Below, in pieces: positions 25,322-35,374 of a stretch of 64,000 nucleotides of DNA (the first letter of the stretch is position 1; every line of letters starts with the position of its first letter). A program made the position numbers and the translations under genes. The DNA comes from Pseudomonas sp. GGS8 (lineage in GTDB: Bacteria; Pseudomonadota; Gammaproteobacteria; Pseudomonadales; Pseudomonadaceae), in assembly GCF_024168645.1 (NCBI RefSeq), contig NZ_JALJWF010000001.1:3847501-3911500 (forward strand). Direction: 5' to 3'. The notes under the pieces were generated by a model. The model was not told the DNA's origin. It saw nothing but the letters and a program-made list of their open reading frames with translations, and searched no databases.

Positions 25322-26742
25322 TGCGCCTGCTCCCGTAACTGATGTTCCTGAGTCAGGCGTGCCGCGTCGTTGCCCAGGTCCCAGAATAGTCCGGCCATGA
25401 TTTGCAGGCTTTCCTTGACCACCGGTGCCAGCAAGTGCTCGTTCGGCGCATGTTGTGAGCATGCCGGGTACGAGTGCGGCACCCACAATGTTGGCAGGCC
25501 GAGCACGTCCGCGAACACGTCGTTGGGCAGCGAGCCACCGAGGTTTGGCAGCAGCGCAGGTTTTTTGCCGGTGGTCTGTGCCAAGGAGCTGAGCGCCCAA
25601 TTGACCCATGGGCTTTGCGGGTCTAGCCGAGTGGCATGCATCACATCGATGCGGCTTTGCTTGATCTCGACATTGCTGAAACCATGAGCATCCAGGTGGG
25701 TGCGCACAGCCGGGATAAAGGTCGTGTAGTCGCTGTTCACCACGAAGCGGATATGGCAGTGGGCGTTGGCCTTACCGGGGATCGCATGCACGGGGGCGTC
25801 CGGGTTGCCGGTCTTGAAGGCGATGACGTCGAGGGTGTTCCAGCCGAACACCTTTTCGCTCAGCGAGAGCTCCGGATTACCCCAGTTGGCGTCGATTTCC
25901 GGATCGCCCGGTCCGCCACCGACGTCAATATCGGCCAGTGCCTGCCGAACCGGCTCCGGCAGTGTCTCGGGCATCAGCCCCGCAACTTTCACCCGACCGT
26001 GTTCATCGACCATGCTTGCGATGGCATTGGCCAGAATGATGCCAGGGTTAGCCAGCAACCCGCCCCAGTTGCCAGAGTGATGAGCGCCTTCGCGCAAATT
26101 GACCACCAGCTCGAAGTTGAACACCCCACGTGAGCCAAGAAAAATCGTCGGTCGTGATGCCGACAGGCGCGGGCCGTCCGAGGCGATGAAAATATCCGCC
26201 GCGAGCTCTTTACTGTGCGCGGCACAGAATGCATTCAAGCCCGGCGAGCCTTCTTCTTCGCCCATTTCCAGCAGCAGTTTGACGTTGAAACCCAGCTTGC
26301 CGTCGCGAGCCTTGAGCGTTTGCTCCAGCGCGGTCAGGTTGATCAGGTGCTGGCCTTTGTTATCCGCCGTGCCGCGGCCGTACCAGCGATCGCCTTCGAC
26401 AGTGACTTGCCACGGCGACAGGCCTTCACGCCATTGCGCTTCATAGCCCCGCACCACATCACCGTGGCCGTAGCTGAGCACGGTTGGCAGTTCTGGATGT
26501 TCAATGCGTGTGGCGATCATGAAGGGGCCGCGCTCTGCCACCGGGTTGTCATAGATCTTGACGCTGAAGCCCATCGCCTCGACATGCGGGGTGATGAAGT
26601 CATTGAGGTAGCGATGCAACTCGGGCTGGCTGTCCGTTGCCTGGCTTTCGGTGTGCAAGGCGACGCTACGTTCGAGCAGATTGAAAAATGCGCCGTTGTC
26701 AAATTGCTCTGTGGTGTTGCTGATGGCCAGTGAACGACTCAT
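25318..26742 (-). CDS. M20-family dipeptidase/deacylase
   Basis: A 474-aa M20 metallopeptidase. Ligands are seen in SYGHGDVV (His, Asp), GRGTADNKGQH (Asp), MGEEEGSPG (Glu pair), IASDGPR (Asp) and SQHAPNEHLL (His), with a central dimerisation domain. It keeps a GGSLPNDVFADVLGLP segment typical of longer bacterial M20 enzymes. Start at 26742, coupled to the upstream ATPase gene (ATGA). With the second M20 enzyme and the transporter, it would break down imported di- or tripeptides or acylated amino acids in the cytoplasm. Confidence 0.9.
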   Translation of the reverse strand: MSRSLAISNTTEQFDNGAFFNLLERSVALHTESQATDSQPELHRYLNDFITPHVEAMGFSVKIYDNPVAERGPFMIATRIEHPELPTVLSYGHGDVVRGYEAQWREGLSPWQVTVEGDRWYGRGTADNKGQHLINLTALEQTLKARDGKLGFNVKLLLEMGEEEGSPGLNAFCAAHSKELAADIFIASDGPRLSASRPTIFLGSRGVFNFELVVNLREGAHHSGNWGGLLANPGIILANAIASMVDEHGRVKVAGLMPETLPEPVRQALADIDVGGGPGDPEIDANWGNPELSLSEKVFGWNTLDVIAFKTGNPDAPVHAIPGKANAHCHIRFVVNSDYTTFIPAVRTHLDAHGFSNVEIKQSRIDVMHATRLDPQSPWVNWALSSLAQTTGKKPALLPNLGGSLPNDVFADVLGLPTLWVPHSYPACSQHAPNEHLLAPVVKESLQIMAGLFWDLGNDAARLTQEHQLREQAQ

Positions 26743-27728
26743 GAGTGGACAAGCTCCAGTGTTTGGGCAGGATTGTCGTGAAGGTGGCAACGCACGTTGC
26801 CGCCGATAAGCGGACCATTGGCCGGGTAGGCCGTTTTGCAGGGGGCGAAGCAGTTCGGGCAGCGCGGATGGAAGGCGCAACCGGACGGCGGTGACATCGG
26901 ATTGGGGAAGGTGCCGTGCAGGCCGATTTCGGGAATGCCCAGGCGTGGATCGGGCGTGAGCACCGAATCCAGCAAGGCGCGGGTATAAGGGTGGCCGGGT
27001 TTAGCGAACAACGATTCGCGAGTGCGTTCTTCGACGATGCGCCCCAGATACATCACCGCGACCCGGTCGGCGAGGTGTTCGATGACCGCCAGGTTATGGC
27101 TGATCAGTAGATAGGTCAGGCCGAATTCGCGCTTGAGGTCTTGCAGCAGGTTGAGAATCTGCGCCTGCACCGAAACGTCCAGCGCCGAGGTGGGTTCGTC
27201 GCAGATCAACACGTCAGGGCGCATGATCAACGCCCGGGCAATGGCCACCCGTTGCCGCTGGCCGCCGGAAAGTTGGCTCGGATAGCTGTCGATGACCCGT
27301 TTGGGCAGGCCGACCACCTCGAGCATCTCTTCGGTCTTCTTGCGCCGCTCGGCGGTGCTGCCGATGTCATGCACGATCAGCGGCAGGGTAACGATTTCGC
27401 GCAGTGTCTTGCGTGGGTTCAGCGAGGAATACGGGTCCTGGAATATCGGCTGAATGTGCCGGGACATTTCCTTACGATCAGTCGCCGCCAGATGTTTGCC
27501 ATTGACCAGCACATCGCCGCTGGTAGGCGGCAAGAGACCGAGCAGCATCTTTGCCAGGGTACTTTTTCCGCAACCGGACTCGCCTACCAGACCGAGGGTC
27601 TCGCCACGCATCAGGCGCAGGGAAACGCCATCTACGGCCTTCAGGGTGGCGGCGGGTTTGAAAAAGCCCTTGTTGATCCGAAACTCGCGACGGATGTCAC
27701 ACAGCTCCAAAGTGATGTCTTTTTTCAT
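26739..27728 (-). CDS. Peptide ABC transporter ATP-binding protein (DppF type)
   Basis: A 329-aa ATPase with Walker A GESGCGKS, signature [15 protein letters not shown], Walker [12 protein letters not shown] and a C-terminal oligopeptide domain with [10 protein letters not shown]. Of two close ATGs, the one at 27728 is preferred because GGAGAG lies 9 bases upstream; it overlaps the DppD-like stop. Third from the end of the leftward operon, directly before the two peptidases. Confidence 0.93.
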   Translation of the reverse strand: MKKDITLELCDIRREFRINKGFFKPAATLKAVDGVSLRLMRGETLGLVGESGCGKSTLAKMLLGLLPPTSGDVLVNGKHLAATDRKEMSRHIQPIFQDPYSSLNPRKTLREIVTLPLIVHDIGSTAERRKKTEEMLEVVGLPKRVIDSYPSQLSGGQRQRVAIARALIMRPDVLICDEPTSALDVSVQAQILNLLQDLKREFGLTYLLISHNLAVIEHLADRVAVMYLGRIVEERTRESLFAKPGHPYTRALLDSVLTPDPRLGIPEIGLHGTFPNPMSPPSGCAFHPRCPNCFAPCKTAYPANGPLIGGNVRCHLHDNPAQTLELVHS

Positions 27729-28741
27729 GACCATGCACTCTCCTGAAGGCGAATCGGTGCGGGGTCCGGTGCGGCGAACAGGCAGCGCGCCATGTGTCCG
27801 TCCTGTTCGACTTCGGGGATGTTTTGCGCGCAGGCCGGTATCGCCTGACCGCAACGATTGCGGAACGCACAACCTTGCTGTTCGCCTACCAGACTCGGCA
27901 CCAGGCCTGGAATCGAACCCAGCGCCTCACCCGGTTTGGTCCGACCAGGGATTGGAATACTGGCCAGCAGACCACGGGTGTACGGATGCTGTGGGTTCTC
28001 GAACAGTTGCAGGGCAGGGGCGGTTTCGACGATCTCCCCGGCATACATCACTGCGATCCGATCGGCGATCCGTGCCACCAGCCCAAGGTCGTGGGTGATG
28101 AAGATCACCGCCAGGCCGAGTTCTTTCTGAATGTCGCGGATCAAGCGCAGGATCTGCGCTTGAATGGTCACGTCCAGTGCCGTGGTTGGCTCATCAGCGA
28201 TGATCAGGTCCGGTTCGCACATCAACGCCATGGCGATGATCACCCGCTGGCGCAAACCGCCAGAAAGTTGATGCGGATACTGACGCAAGCGCTCGGTGGC
28301 ATTGCTGATACCGACTTTCTCCAGCATCTGCGCGGCGCGAGCTAGGGCATCCTTGCGTGACACCTTGCGATGCTGAGTCAGCACTTCGCTGAGCTGATCG
28401 CCAATGCTGTAGGCCGGGTTCAGCGAGGTCATCGGTTCCTGGAAGATCATCGCCAGACGGTTGCCGCGCAGGTCACACATGCGCCGTTCGCTAAGGCCGA
28501 GCATGTCGATACCGTCCAGAGTCAGCCGGGACGCGGTGCGTTTAGCCTTGCGTGGCAACAGGTCCATCAGCGCCAGCGAGGTCAGGGATTTACCGCAGCC
28601 GGATTCGCCGACGATGCACAGCATTTCACCGCGCTCGACTTCAAAATCCAGACCGCGCACGGCATGCAGCATGTCATCCGGCGTCGGGCTGTTGCCCATG
28701 GGGATGTCCACGCGCAGGTTTTCCACATGGAGTAGTGCCAT
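27725..28741 (-). CDS. Peptide ABC transporter ATP-binding protein (DppD type)
   Basis: A 338-aa ATPase, partner of the preceding one. Walker [10 protein letters not shown]-loop in [12 protein letters not shown], signature [15 protein letters not shown], Walker [13 protein letters not shown] and C-terminal CAFRNRC. Follows the DppC-like permease after 16 bp and overlaps the DppF-like gene. Confidence 0.94.
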   Translation of the reverse strand: MALLHVENLRVDIPMGNSPTPDDMLHAVRGLDFEVERGEMLCIVGESGCGKSLTSLALMDLLPRKAKRTASRLTLDGIDMLGLSERRMCDLRGNRLAMIFQEPMTSLNPAYSIGDQLSEVLTQHRKVSRKDALARAAQMLEKVGISNATERLRQYPHQLSGGLRQRVIIAMALMCEPDLIIADEPTTALDVTIQAQILRLIRDIQKELGLAVIFITHDLGLVARIADRIAVMYAGEIVETAPALQLFENPQHPYTRGLLASIPIPGRTKPGEALGSIPGLVPSLVGEQQGCAFRNRCGQAIPACAQNIPEVEQDGHMARCLFAAPDPAPIRLQESAWS

Positions 28742-28757
28742 GTTCGGTACTCCTCTA

Positions 28758-29660
28758 TCAGTTGCGGCCGTCGGGCAGGATCAGATCGCGCAGGCCATCG
28801 CCGACCAGGTTGATGCCCAGCACCAGAATCATCAGGGCGACGCCGGGAATGGCGATGACCCATGGGGAAAAGAACATGTAGGGTTTGCCTTCAGCGATCA
28901 TCAAACCCCAGGACGGCGTCGGCGGCTGTACGCCAACCCCGAGGAACGACAGTGCCGACTCCAGCAGGATCGCGTGGGCCATTTCCAGAGTCGCGACGAC
29001 GATCAGCGCGCCGACCAGATTGGGCAGGATTTCACTGACCAGAATGCGCAGGGTCGAGCAGCCAAGAGCCTGGGCCGACGCCACATATTCAGCATCGCGA
29101 ATCTGTTGCACCGAAGCCCTGACCACCACCGCGAAGCGATCCCATAACAGGCAGCCGAGCAGCACGATTACCACTTTCAGTGAGCCGCCCATCAGCGAGG
29201 CCGAGGCCAGCGCGACCATCACGACCGGCATCGCCAGTCGGGTGGTGATCAGGTAGCTGATAAACGCATCGACCTTGCCGCCGTAGTAACCAGCCAACAG
29301 CCCCATGACGGTGCCGATAAAGCCGGAAATCAGCGCCGCCGCAATGCCGATGAACAGCGAAATACGTGCGCCGTAGAGCAGTCGCGACAGGTAGTCACGG
29401 CCCAGCTTGTCGGTGCCGAGGACGTACTCCCAGGTGCCGTGGGCCATCCATACCGGCGGTTTCATGCGCAGCATCACGTCTTGCGCATAAGGGTCGTAAG
29501 GTGCCAGCCACGGCGCGAATAGTGCACCAGCGAAGATGATCAGCAACAACACCGCGCCGATGGCGAAACCACGATGACGAAAGCTCTTGCCAAGTACTCG
29601 GCTCAGGCTGCTCGGTGGTGGCAGGTAGTCATTGATCGCAAGGGTCGTGGGGGTGCTCAT
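28758..29660 (-). CDS. Peptide ABC transporter permease (DppC type)
   Basis: A 300-aa inner-membrane permease with an N-terminal cytoplasmic tail, a first helix (GAVLLLIIFAGALFAPWLAP), the loop YVLGTDKLGRDYLSR, the EAA region AEYVASAQALGCSTLRIL, and the end GINLVGDGLRDLILPD. About six membrane segments. Pairs with the DppB-like protein encoded just upstream (9 bp gap). Confidence 0.94.
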   Translation of the reverse strand: MSTPTTLAINDYLPPPSSLSRVLGKSFRHRGFAIGAVLLLIIFAGALFAPWLAPYDPYAQDVMLRMKPPVWMAHGTWEYVLGTDKLGRDYLSRLLYGARISLFIGIAAALISGFIGTVMGLLAGYYGGKVDAFISYLITTRLAMPVVMVALASASLMGGSLKVVIVLLGCLLWDRFAVVVRASVQQIRDAEYVASAQALGCSTLRILVSEILPNLVGALIVVATLEMAHAILLESALSFLGVGVQPPTPSWGLMIAEGKPYMFFSPWVIAIPGVALMILVLGINLVGDGLRDLILPDGRN

Positions 29661-29669
29661 GTAAGCCTC

Positions 29670-30587
29670 CTAGCGCACGCGAATGCGCGGGTCGAGCAGT
29701 GCGTTGAGCACATCGGCCAGCAAGGTGAGGATGATGTAGATCACCGCAATCAGCAGGACCACGGCCTGTACCACCGGAAAGTCGTCACGGGCGATGGCGT
29801 CCCAGGCGAGTTGTCCGATGCCTTGCAGGGAGAACACGGTTTCGATCACCACCGAACCGCCGAGCATGAAGCCGAACTCCACCGCCGCCAGCGCGACTAC
29901 CGGAATCAAGGCGTTGCGCAGTGCATGCTTGAACAACACGCGGGCAGGGCGCAGGCCCTTGGCGCGGGCGGTGCGGATGTAATCGGAACTGAGTACATCA
30001 AGCATGCCGGCGCGGGTCAGACGCATGATTGCCGGAGTCGCGTAGTAGCCCAAGGCAATGGCCGGCATGACGAAGTGCAGCATGGTCGAGTTGCCGGACA
30101 CCGGCAGCCACTTGAGCGTCACCGCGAACACCACGATCAACATCAGCGCAAACCAGAAACTTGGCATTGCCTGACCCAGCACCGCAATGCTCAAGGCCAG
30201 TCGGTCAACCCAGGTGTCGCGTTTGACCGCCGCCAGCACGCCCAGTGGAATCGCCACCAGCAAGGCGATACCCAGCGCCATGGCACCTAACCCGAGGGTA
30301 ATCGGCAAGCGGCTGGCGACGAGGTTGTAGACCGACTCCTGAAAGAAAAAAGAGTTGCCCAGGTCCAGCCGTAGCAAATCGCCCAGCCAGTTGAAGTACT
30401 GGGTCGGTAGCGGTTTGTTCAAACCGTACTGCACGCGGATCTGTTCGATCTGTTCGCTAGTGGCTTCCGGTCCGCCAATGGCCGTGGCCAGGTCGCCGGA
30501 CAGATGCAAAAGAGAAAAGCTGATCACCGACACGGTAATGGCAACGCAAATAGCGATGCCCAGACGGCGCAGAAGGAATCCAAGCAT
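29670..30587 (-). CDS. Peptide ABC transporter permease (DppB type)
   Basis: A 305-aa permease starting MLGFLLRRLGIAICVAI, with a periplasmic loop (SEQIEQIRVQYGLNKPLPTQ), the EAA loop DYIRTARAKGLRPARVLFKH and the C-terminus ALLDPRIRVR. The ATG at 30587 is chosen because GAGGAAA lies six to seven bases before it; a slightly longer frame to 30608 exists. First permease of the pair. Confidence 0.93.
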   Translation of the reverse strand: MLGFLLRRLGIAICVAITVSVISFSLLHLSGDLATAIGGPEATSEQIEQIRVQYGLNKPLPTQYFNWLGDLLRLDLGNSFFFQESVYNLVASRLPITLGLGAMALGIALLVAIPLGVLAAVKRDTWVDRLALSIAVLGQAMPSFWFALMLIVVFAVTLKWLPVSGNSTMLHFVMPAIALGYYATPAIMRLTRAGMLDVLSSDYIRTARAKGLRPARVLFKHALRNALIPVVALAAVEFGFMLGGSVVIETVFSLQGIGQLAWDAIARDDFPVVQAVVLLIAVIYIILTLLADVLNALLDPRIRVR

Positions 30588-30692
30588 GGCAAGTTTCCTC
30601 ATATCCAATGGATGGCAGGTGTGAGGACGTGTCCGTGGTGCGGGTTAGTCCGCAAGCCACGGCACCTCTCGATCAATCCGCTCGGTTGCGGA

Positions 30693-32213
30693 TTACTTCC
30701 AACTGGACTGAACGAAACGCGGCAGCTCATCCGGGTACGGCGTGAACGCGAGTTCGGAGGTGTAGGCGTAGTTCATCGAGTAGTTGAACAGCGGCGCCCA
30801 GTACGCCTGTTCGCTGATGCGCTGCAACGCCTTGCGGTAGTTGTCCTTGCGAAATTGCGGGTCGAGGGCGTTATCGGCGGCCTGCAACCAACCCTGGACT
30901 TGCGGATCTTTGATGTTGTCGTCCGGATTGCCCTTGAACCAGGTGCCGGCCGACGCCGAGGTGTCGAGGATCGAGAACGAGCCCCAGGCCTGAAACGACA
31001 TCGGCACCTTGCCGCCACGTTGCTGATCGCGCAGGGCGGCGTACTTCAAGTAGCGTAGCTTGGCGTTGATGCCCACAGCGCGCAGGTTACCGATGATGGC
31101 TTCGACGTAATCACGGTCGCGATAAGCGAAGATTTCTGTCTCGAAGCCATTTGGGTAACCGGCTTCGGCGAGCAGCGCCTTGGCCTTGGTCGGGTCATAG
31201 TTGTAGACCGTGGCCGCGGTGGTATCGCAGCCGAACTGGCCTGGATAACAGGCAACCTGCAAGGGTTTGGCTTCGCCACCCACCAATTGCGTGGCCAGCG
31301 CATTGCGGTTGATCGCATAGTTGATGGCCTGACGCACCTTGAGGTTCTTCATCGGCGAGTTTTCCGTGGAGGTGCCCCGAGCATCAAGAATCAGGAAGCC
31401 GATGCGCATGGTTTCGCTGCTGGTCACGGTCAGGTTCGGCATGCCTTTGAGGTCGACTGCCTGATCCGAGGTCACACGCCAGGTCCAATCGACACCATCG
31501 GTCATCAACTCGGCCAGGCGGGTTTCTGCATCCGGGATCACCCGGAACGTGAGGTGGCCGATATGTGGCTTGCCTTGTGGGCTGTCCGAAAAGTAGTCCT
31601 TGTTGATCTCCATGGTCACGCCTTCGCCAGCCACCACCGACACGGCTTTATACGGCCCGGTACCAATTGGCTTGCGACTGAATTCGGCCAGGCCGACCTT
31701 CTCGAAGTACTGCTTGGGGAACATCGGAACGGCGTTGGACAGGTATTCCAGTGCCGGAGGGAAGGGCTTCTTCAAATACAGGCGGACGCTGTAGTCACCG
31801 GTCTTTTCGGCGCTCTTGATCCAGTCTACGTTTTGCACGGTAACGACTTTCGCTTCCGGCGACACCACGTAGTTGAGGGTGAACACCACGTCGTCGGCGG
31901 TGAAGGCGTCGCCGTTGTGAAATTTGACGCCTTTGCGCAGATCAAAGTCGATGGTGGTGTCGTCGACCTGTTTCCAGCTGGTGGCCAACATGGGTTTGTA
32001 TTCGCCGCTCTTGGGATCGCGGTAGATCAGGTTGTCCCAGATCAGCCGGCCGAGAATCACACCTTCGCGTAAATCGTTGTGATAGGGGCTGATGTTTTCA
32101 GGCTCGCTGTCGGAAGCGTAAACCAGGGTGTCGTTGGCTTTACCGGCGTGAGCCGGAAAACTGCTGATGAGGCCCATCAGCGCAATACTGCAGGCGAAAC
32201 CTTTGATGCCCAT
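30693..32213 (-). CDS. Peptide ABC transporter periplasmic binding protein (DppA/SBP_bac_5)
   Basis: A 506-aa family-5 solute-binding protein. Residues 1-23 form a signal peptide ending PAHA, giving export to the periplasm. Family segments include DLRKGVKFHNGDAFTADDVV, RKPIGTGPYK and the MKNLKVRQAINYAINRNAL region. It captures the substrate and delivers it to the DppB/C-like pair encoded downstream. First gene of the seven-gene leftward operon. The operon runs binding protein, two permeases, two ATPases, two M20 peptidases. Confidence 0.95.
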   Translation of the reverse strand: MGIKGFACSIALMGLISSFPAHAGKANDTLVYASDSEPENISPYHNDLREGVILGRLIWDNLIYRDPKSGEYKPMLATSWKQVDDTTIDFDLRKGVKFHNGDAFTADDVVFTLNYVVSPEAKVVTVQNVDWIKSAEKTGDYSVRLYLKKPFPPALEYLSNAVPMFPKQYFEKVGLAEFSRKPIGTGPYKAVSVVAGEGVTMEINKDYFSDSPQGKPHIGHLTFRVIPDAETRLAELMTDGVDWTWRVTSDQAVDLKGMPNLTVTSSETMRIGFLILDARGTSTENSPMKNLKVRQAINYAINRNALATQLVGGEAKPLQVACYPGQFGCDTTAATVYNYDPTKAKALLAEAGYPNGFETEIFAYRDRDYVEAIIGNLRAVGINAKLRYLKYAALRDQQRGGKVPMSFQAWGSFSILDTSASAGTWFKGNPDDNIKDPQVQGWLQAADNALDPQFRKDNYRKALQRISEQAYWAPLFNYSMNYAYTSELAFTPYPDELPRFVQSSWK

Positions 32214-32398
32214 GCCGTCGTCTCCGTTGGCGAGAGTGGTTGAATCAAAGGGCAGCGAATCGCAAATGCGTAAAGGAGGATGAATAGGTCAGGTAATGTT
32301 TTTTTGGTCTGGACACGAATGTAGGGAAAGGCTATCAATGCCACAAGAATAATATTTCGATACTTCCGTTGCCGAAAAGGCAATCCTTGGGGGCGCCG

Positions 32399-33316
32399 AT
32401 GCAGCTGTATGGTGTGCAGTCCACGGCTCTGCGCTATTTTCTGGAAGTAGCGCGATGCGGATCGATCAGCGAAGCCTCGGTACGGCTGAATGTCGCGGCG
32501 TCAGCGGTGAGCCGACAAATCTCCAAGCTTGAGTTGGCCCTGGATGCCAGCCTGTTTGAGCGTCGTGCCCGTGGCATGGTGCTCAGCGAGGCGGGGGCGC
32601 GACTGGCGGCTTATGCGCGCAAGTCGCAGCTTGAGGCCGAGCAGGTGGTGCTGGAAATTACCGAGCTGCATGGCTTGCAACGGGGTCATGTGCATGTTGC
32701 CTGCTCGGAAGGATTTGCACTGGAATACATGCCCAGGAGCATTAGCGCGTTCAGGCGTGAGTATCAGGGCATTCATTTCACATTGGAGGTCTGTGCGCCT
32801 GCGGAAGCGACTGAGAAGGTTCGTTCTGGGGAAGCCGATCTGGCGATGACCTTCAGCCTGATGCCGCAAAAGGAAATCAAGGTCGAACATGTCCTGAGCG
32901 GGGCGATTTTTGCCGTGGTCTCCAATTCTCACCCCTTGGCCGGGCGTGAAGCGGTCAGCCTCGCCGAGTTGCAACCCTGGCCCATAGCGTTACCGAAGGC
33001 CGACACCACGATACGGCAACTGTTCGACATCTGTTGCGGTGTACAGGGGTTGTTGTTCGACCCGGTGTTGACCACTAATTACGTTGCCGCACTCTATAGC
33101 TTCGTCCGCGAAGAAGGTGTGATTAGCCTGGCCAGCGAAATGACCTTGCACAAACAGGTAGCGGACAAGCAGCTGCAATGCTTGCCGATCCTGGATGAAG
33201 GCATGCAGGCACGGCGCATCGAACTGCAAAGCATGGCTGGACGCAATTTACCGGCGGCGGTTTCTGCGTTCAGGGATTTTCTGATCGCTGAGCTGGCGAA
33301 GGCGAAGCGTCGTTGA
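32399..33316 (+). CDS. LysR-family regulator of the peptide-uptake operon
   Basis: A 305-aa LysR-type regulator. HTH at residues about 6-62 (TALRYFLEVARCGSISEAS ... ASAVSRQISKLELAL) followed by the effector domain. It is divergent from the binding-protein gene with a 185-bp spacer, the usual arrangement for control of that operon. The ATG at 32399 follows a GGGGG tract; an upstream TTG is possible. Effector unknown, probably a substrate-derived amino acid. Confidence 0.9.
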   Translation: MQLYGVQSTALRYFLEVARCGSISEASVRLNVAASAVSRQISKLELALDASLFERRARGMVLSEAGARLAAYARKSQLEAEQVVLEITELHGLQRGHVHVACSEGFALEYMPRSISAFRREYQGIHFTLEVCAPAEATEKVRSGEADLAMTFSLMPQKEIKVEHVLSGAIFAVVSNSHPLAGREAVSLAELQPWPIALPKADTTIRQLFDICCGVQGLLFDPVLTTNYVAALYSFVREEGVISLASEMTLHKQVADKQLQCLPILDEGMQARRIELQSMAGRNLPAAVSAFRDFLIAELAKAKRR

Positions 33317-33399
33317 AAAGACCAGGTTACTCGACGCTTCCGCCTTGTGGTCGCTCTAGCACCCAAATCAAACTCTACGAGTGGCTGCGAATAACTGTG

Positions 33400-33575
33400 G
33401 GCTTAACCATACGACGCAACAATGCGGAGCCTTCCCGTCCTCGTGGGCTTGGCCGAAAAAGCCCCAAGAGCGAGGCTTGCAACGGCGACAGGCGCCACAT
33501 CTGTCGCCACGCTGCAGGCCAAGCACCACGCGGGTTGTCGCCGGTGTCGCCATCCTCCACTCGATAAACGAGGTG
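33400..33575 (+). pseudogene. Decayed copy of the DUF3987-module small gene
   Basis: The stretch shows the same ordered blocks as the 14.5-kb small gene: GTCGCCACG, a spacer, GGGTTGTCGCCG, then GTGTCGCCATCCTCC. One frame reads SPRCRPSTTRVVAGVAIL, against SPRSKADKARVVAAVAAVA in the intact gene. No start or full frame remains. It lies directly at the 3' end of the integrase at 33602, so this integrase probably arrived with a related module. Confidence 0.5.
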
Positions 33576-33601
33576 AGATGATGGCTTGAACATCTCGCTC
33601 C

Positions 33602-34846
33602 TCATTCAACAGTATTTGCTACCGGATGCCCGGAGGCATATCGCGCCCAATCCTCCATCAATATTCGCCGCTTTTCAAAAAGATCGCCACGTCGATAAGC
33701 CGCCTCTACCGCATTCTCTACTGTATGCGCGAGCGCCTGCTCACAGACCTCTCGAGGATGGTGAGTAACTTCACTAGCCCAATCCCTGAAAGTCGAGCGG
33801 AATCCATGCGTCGTGAGATCGTCCCGCTTCATCCGACGCAATGCCATCAACATCGCCATATTGCTCAGAGGACGCTTTTTGCGAGCCCCCGCAAATAGGT
33901 GATTGTTTCCTTCAACACGAGGAAGCCCTGTGAGTAAATCCAATGCCGCTTTTGATAGAGGCACCCGGTGTTCCTTACCTGCTTTCATCCTCAGCGCAGG
34001 AATGGTCCATACCCTTGCTGGCACATCAATCTCTGCCCACGTCGACTCAAGCACCTCACTGGTTCGGCAGGCAGTCAGGATGGTAAATCGCAATGCTTTA
34101 GAGCTAAGATCATCTGCTTTCTCAAGGGGCGCCATAAAGGCGGGAAGCTCTGTCCATGACATTGCTGCGTGATGCTTCACAGCACGCACTTTTGAGCGAG
34201 GTGGTAGCAGTTTGTCCAGGTGTCCACGCCATCGAGCGGGGTTTTCTCCATCGCGTAGCCCTCTGGCCTTTGCTGCATCGAGTACCAGTTCGATTCGGTT
34301 TCGCAAGCGGCTGGCAGTTTCGGGTATTGCTGTCCAAATCGGCTTGAGGATTTTCAACACATGCTCAATGCCTATTTCCTGCGTCGGAAGATCGCCTATG
34401 ACCTTGAATGCATAAGTAGCCAGAGTGTTCTCCCACTGCTGAGCATGCTTGGCATTTTTCCAGCCCGTCCTGTGGGCAGCGATGTAGTCGAGTGCAACCT
34501 CTTTGAAAGTGGTTGCTTTGGCCCTGGCTGCATCCTGAGCTAAACGCTCGGCTTCTATTTCCAGTCGTTGCCGTTCCATCTCCTCATCCCGAGTGGTAAG
34601 AGGATCGACGCCTGATTTGCTCAGCTTTCTGGCTTCTGCTGCTTTCTCACGAGCTACCGCAAGGCTTACTTCGGGGTGCCCGCCCAGCCCCATGTCTCGG
34701 CTCTTGCCAGCAAGCTTGTAGCGGAAGATCCAACTTGCGCCACCGGTACGGCCGACTTTCAAGTAGAGGCCGTCACCATCATTGGTCATTCCAGGTAACC
34801 CGGATCTGACTATTTTCTCTACCGTTTTCGTCGTCAGGGATGCCAT
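33602..34846 (-). CDS. P4-type tyrosine integrase
   Basis: A 414-aa integrase of the P4/island type. It has an N-terminal Arm-binding domain (GDGLYLKVGRTGGASWIFRY), a core-binding domain and a catalytic domain with Arg in TACRTSEVLEST, HGFRSTFRDW and the terminal AHTVENAVEAAYRRGD. The start at ATG 34846 is preferred (AGGAGGT five bases before); a TTG one codon earlier is possible. It looks intact. Such integrases insert into the 3' ends of tRNA genes. The rest of an island is missing, so it may be a solitary survivor of deletion. Confidence 0.92.
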   Translation of the reverse strand: MASLTTKTVEKIVRSGLPGMTNDGDGLYLKVGRTGGASWIFRYKLAGKSRDMGLGGHPEVSLAVAREKAAEARKLSKSGVDPLTTRDEEMERQRLEIEAERLAQDAARAKATTFKEVALDYIAAHRTGWKNAKHAQQWENTLATYAFKVIGDLPTQEIGIEHVLKILKPIWTAIPETASRLRNRIELVLDAAKARGLRDGENPARWRGHLDKLLPPRSKVRAVKHHAAMSWTELPAFMAPLEKADDLSSKALRFTILTACRTSEVLESTWAEIDVPARVWTIPALRMKAGKEHRVPLSKAALDLLTGLPRVEGNNHLFAGARKKRPLSNMAMLMALRRMKRDDLTTHGFRSTFRDWASEVTHHPREVCEQALAHTVENAVEAAYRRGDLFEKRRILMEDWARYASGHPVANTVE

Positions 34847-35039
34847 CAATCACCTCCTATTTGAAAGGCTGATGACTCAATCTAAATGAACTCCGGCCCA
34901 TACTCCAGCCCATACCTTGGACCCTGGCTTCATGTAGCCACGCTTGGAACACCAAAGAAAAAAATCACTCAATCATCTGTTTTTATAGAAGTTTTATAAG
35001 AAACCTTAAAAGTCGCTGGACTTCTAAAAACACTAAAAT

Positions 35040-35060
35040 AGCGGACTCCTTCACCGCCAA
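35040..35060 (+). other. Possible att remnant resembling a tRNA-Ser 3' end
   Basis: GCGGACTCCTTCACCGCCA (35041-35059) ends in TCACCGCCA, the usual acceptor end of serine tRNAs, and is followed within about 15 bases by a strong terminator. The T-arm and the body of a tRNA are absent. It sits about 200 bp beyond the start of the P4-type integrase, where an att site is expected. Identification is tentative. Confidence 0.3.
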
Positions 35061-35074
35061 ATTCGATATACACG

Positions 35075-35107
35075 AAACCCCTGATTTCGAGAGAAGTCAG
35101 GGGTTTT
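35075..35107 (+). terminator. Strong intrinsic terminator
   Basis: AAACCCCTGA and TCAGGGGTTTT form a long stem with the inner TTC/GAA pairing. On plus it ends in a T-run. No plus-strand gene precedes it, which supports the idea that it once terminated a tRNA transcript. Confidence 0.75.
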
Positions 35108-35374
35108 GTGGTTTCTGGCGTCTGGATTTTATGCATGGTGGTATCAGCGAAGGCGCTTCCGAAATTGATGTAGGACGATGGATAGGCGCGTGGGAAGCAA
35201 TGCTGGAAAGCCAGATGGTTTGGGGGCTTTCATAGGTTTTGGCACCTCGCATGAGCCGCATCGGGAGGGGGTATTCGTTTTGCGCCTTTAAGGTACAAAA
35301 TGACCCAAAGGGCAGCGCACACGACGCGCCCCATCATCCGGAACGGACGCACGCACGTTATGCAGGAATTCACC

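Noticed and set aside
35040..35060. A complete tRNA-Ser gene at the integrase
   Set aside because: Only an acceptor-like end is visible; anticodon, D and T arms are absent.
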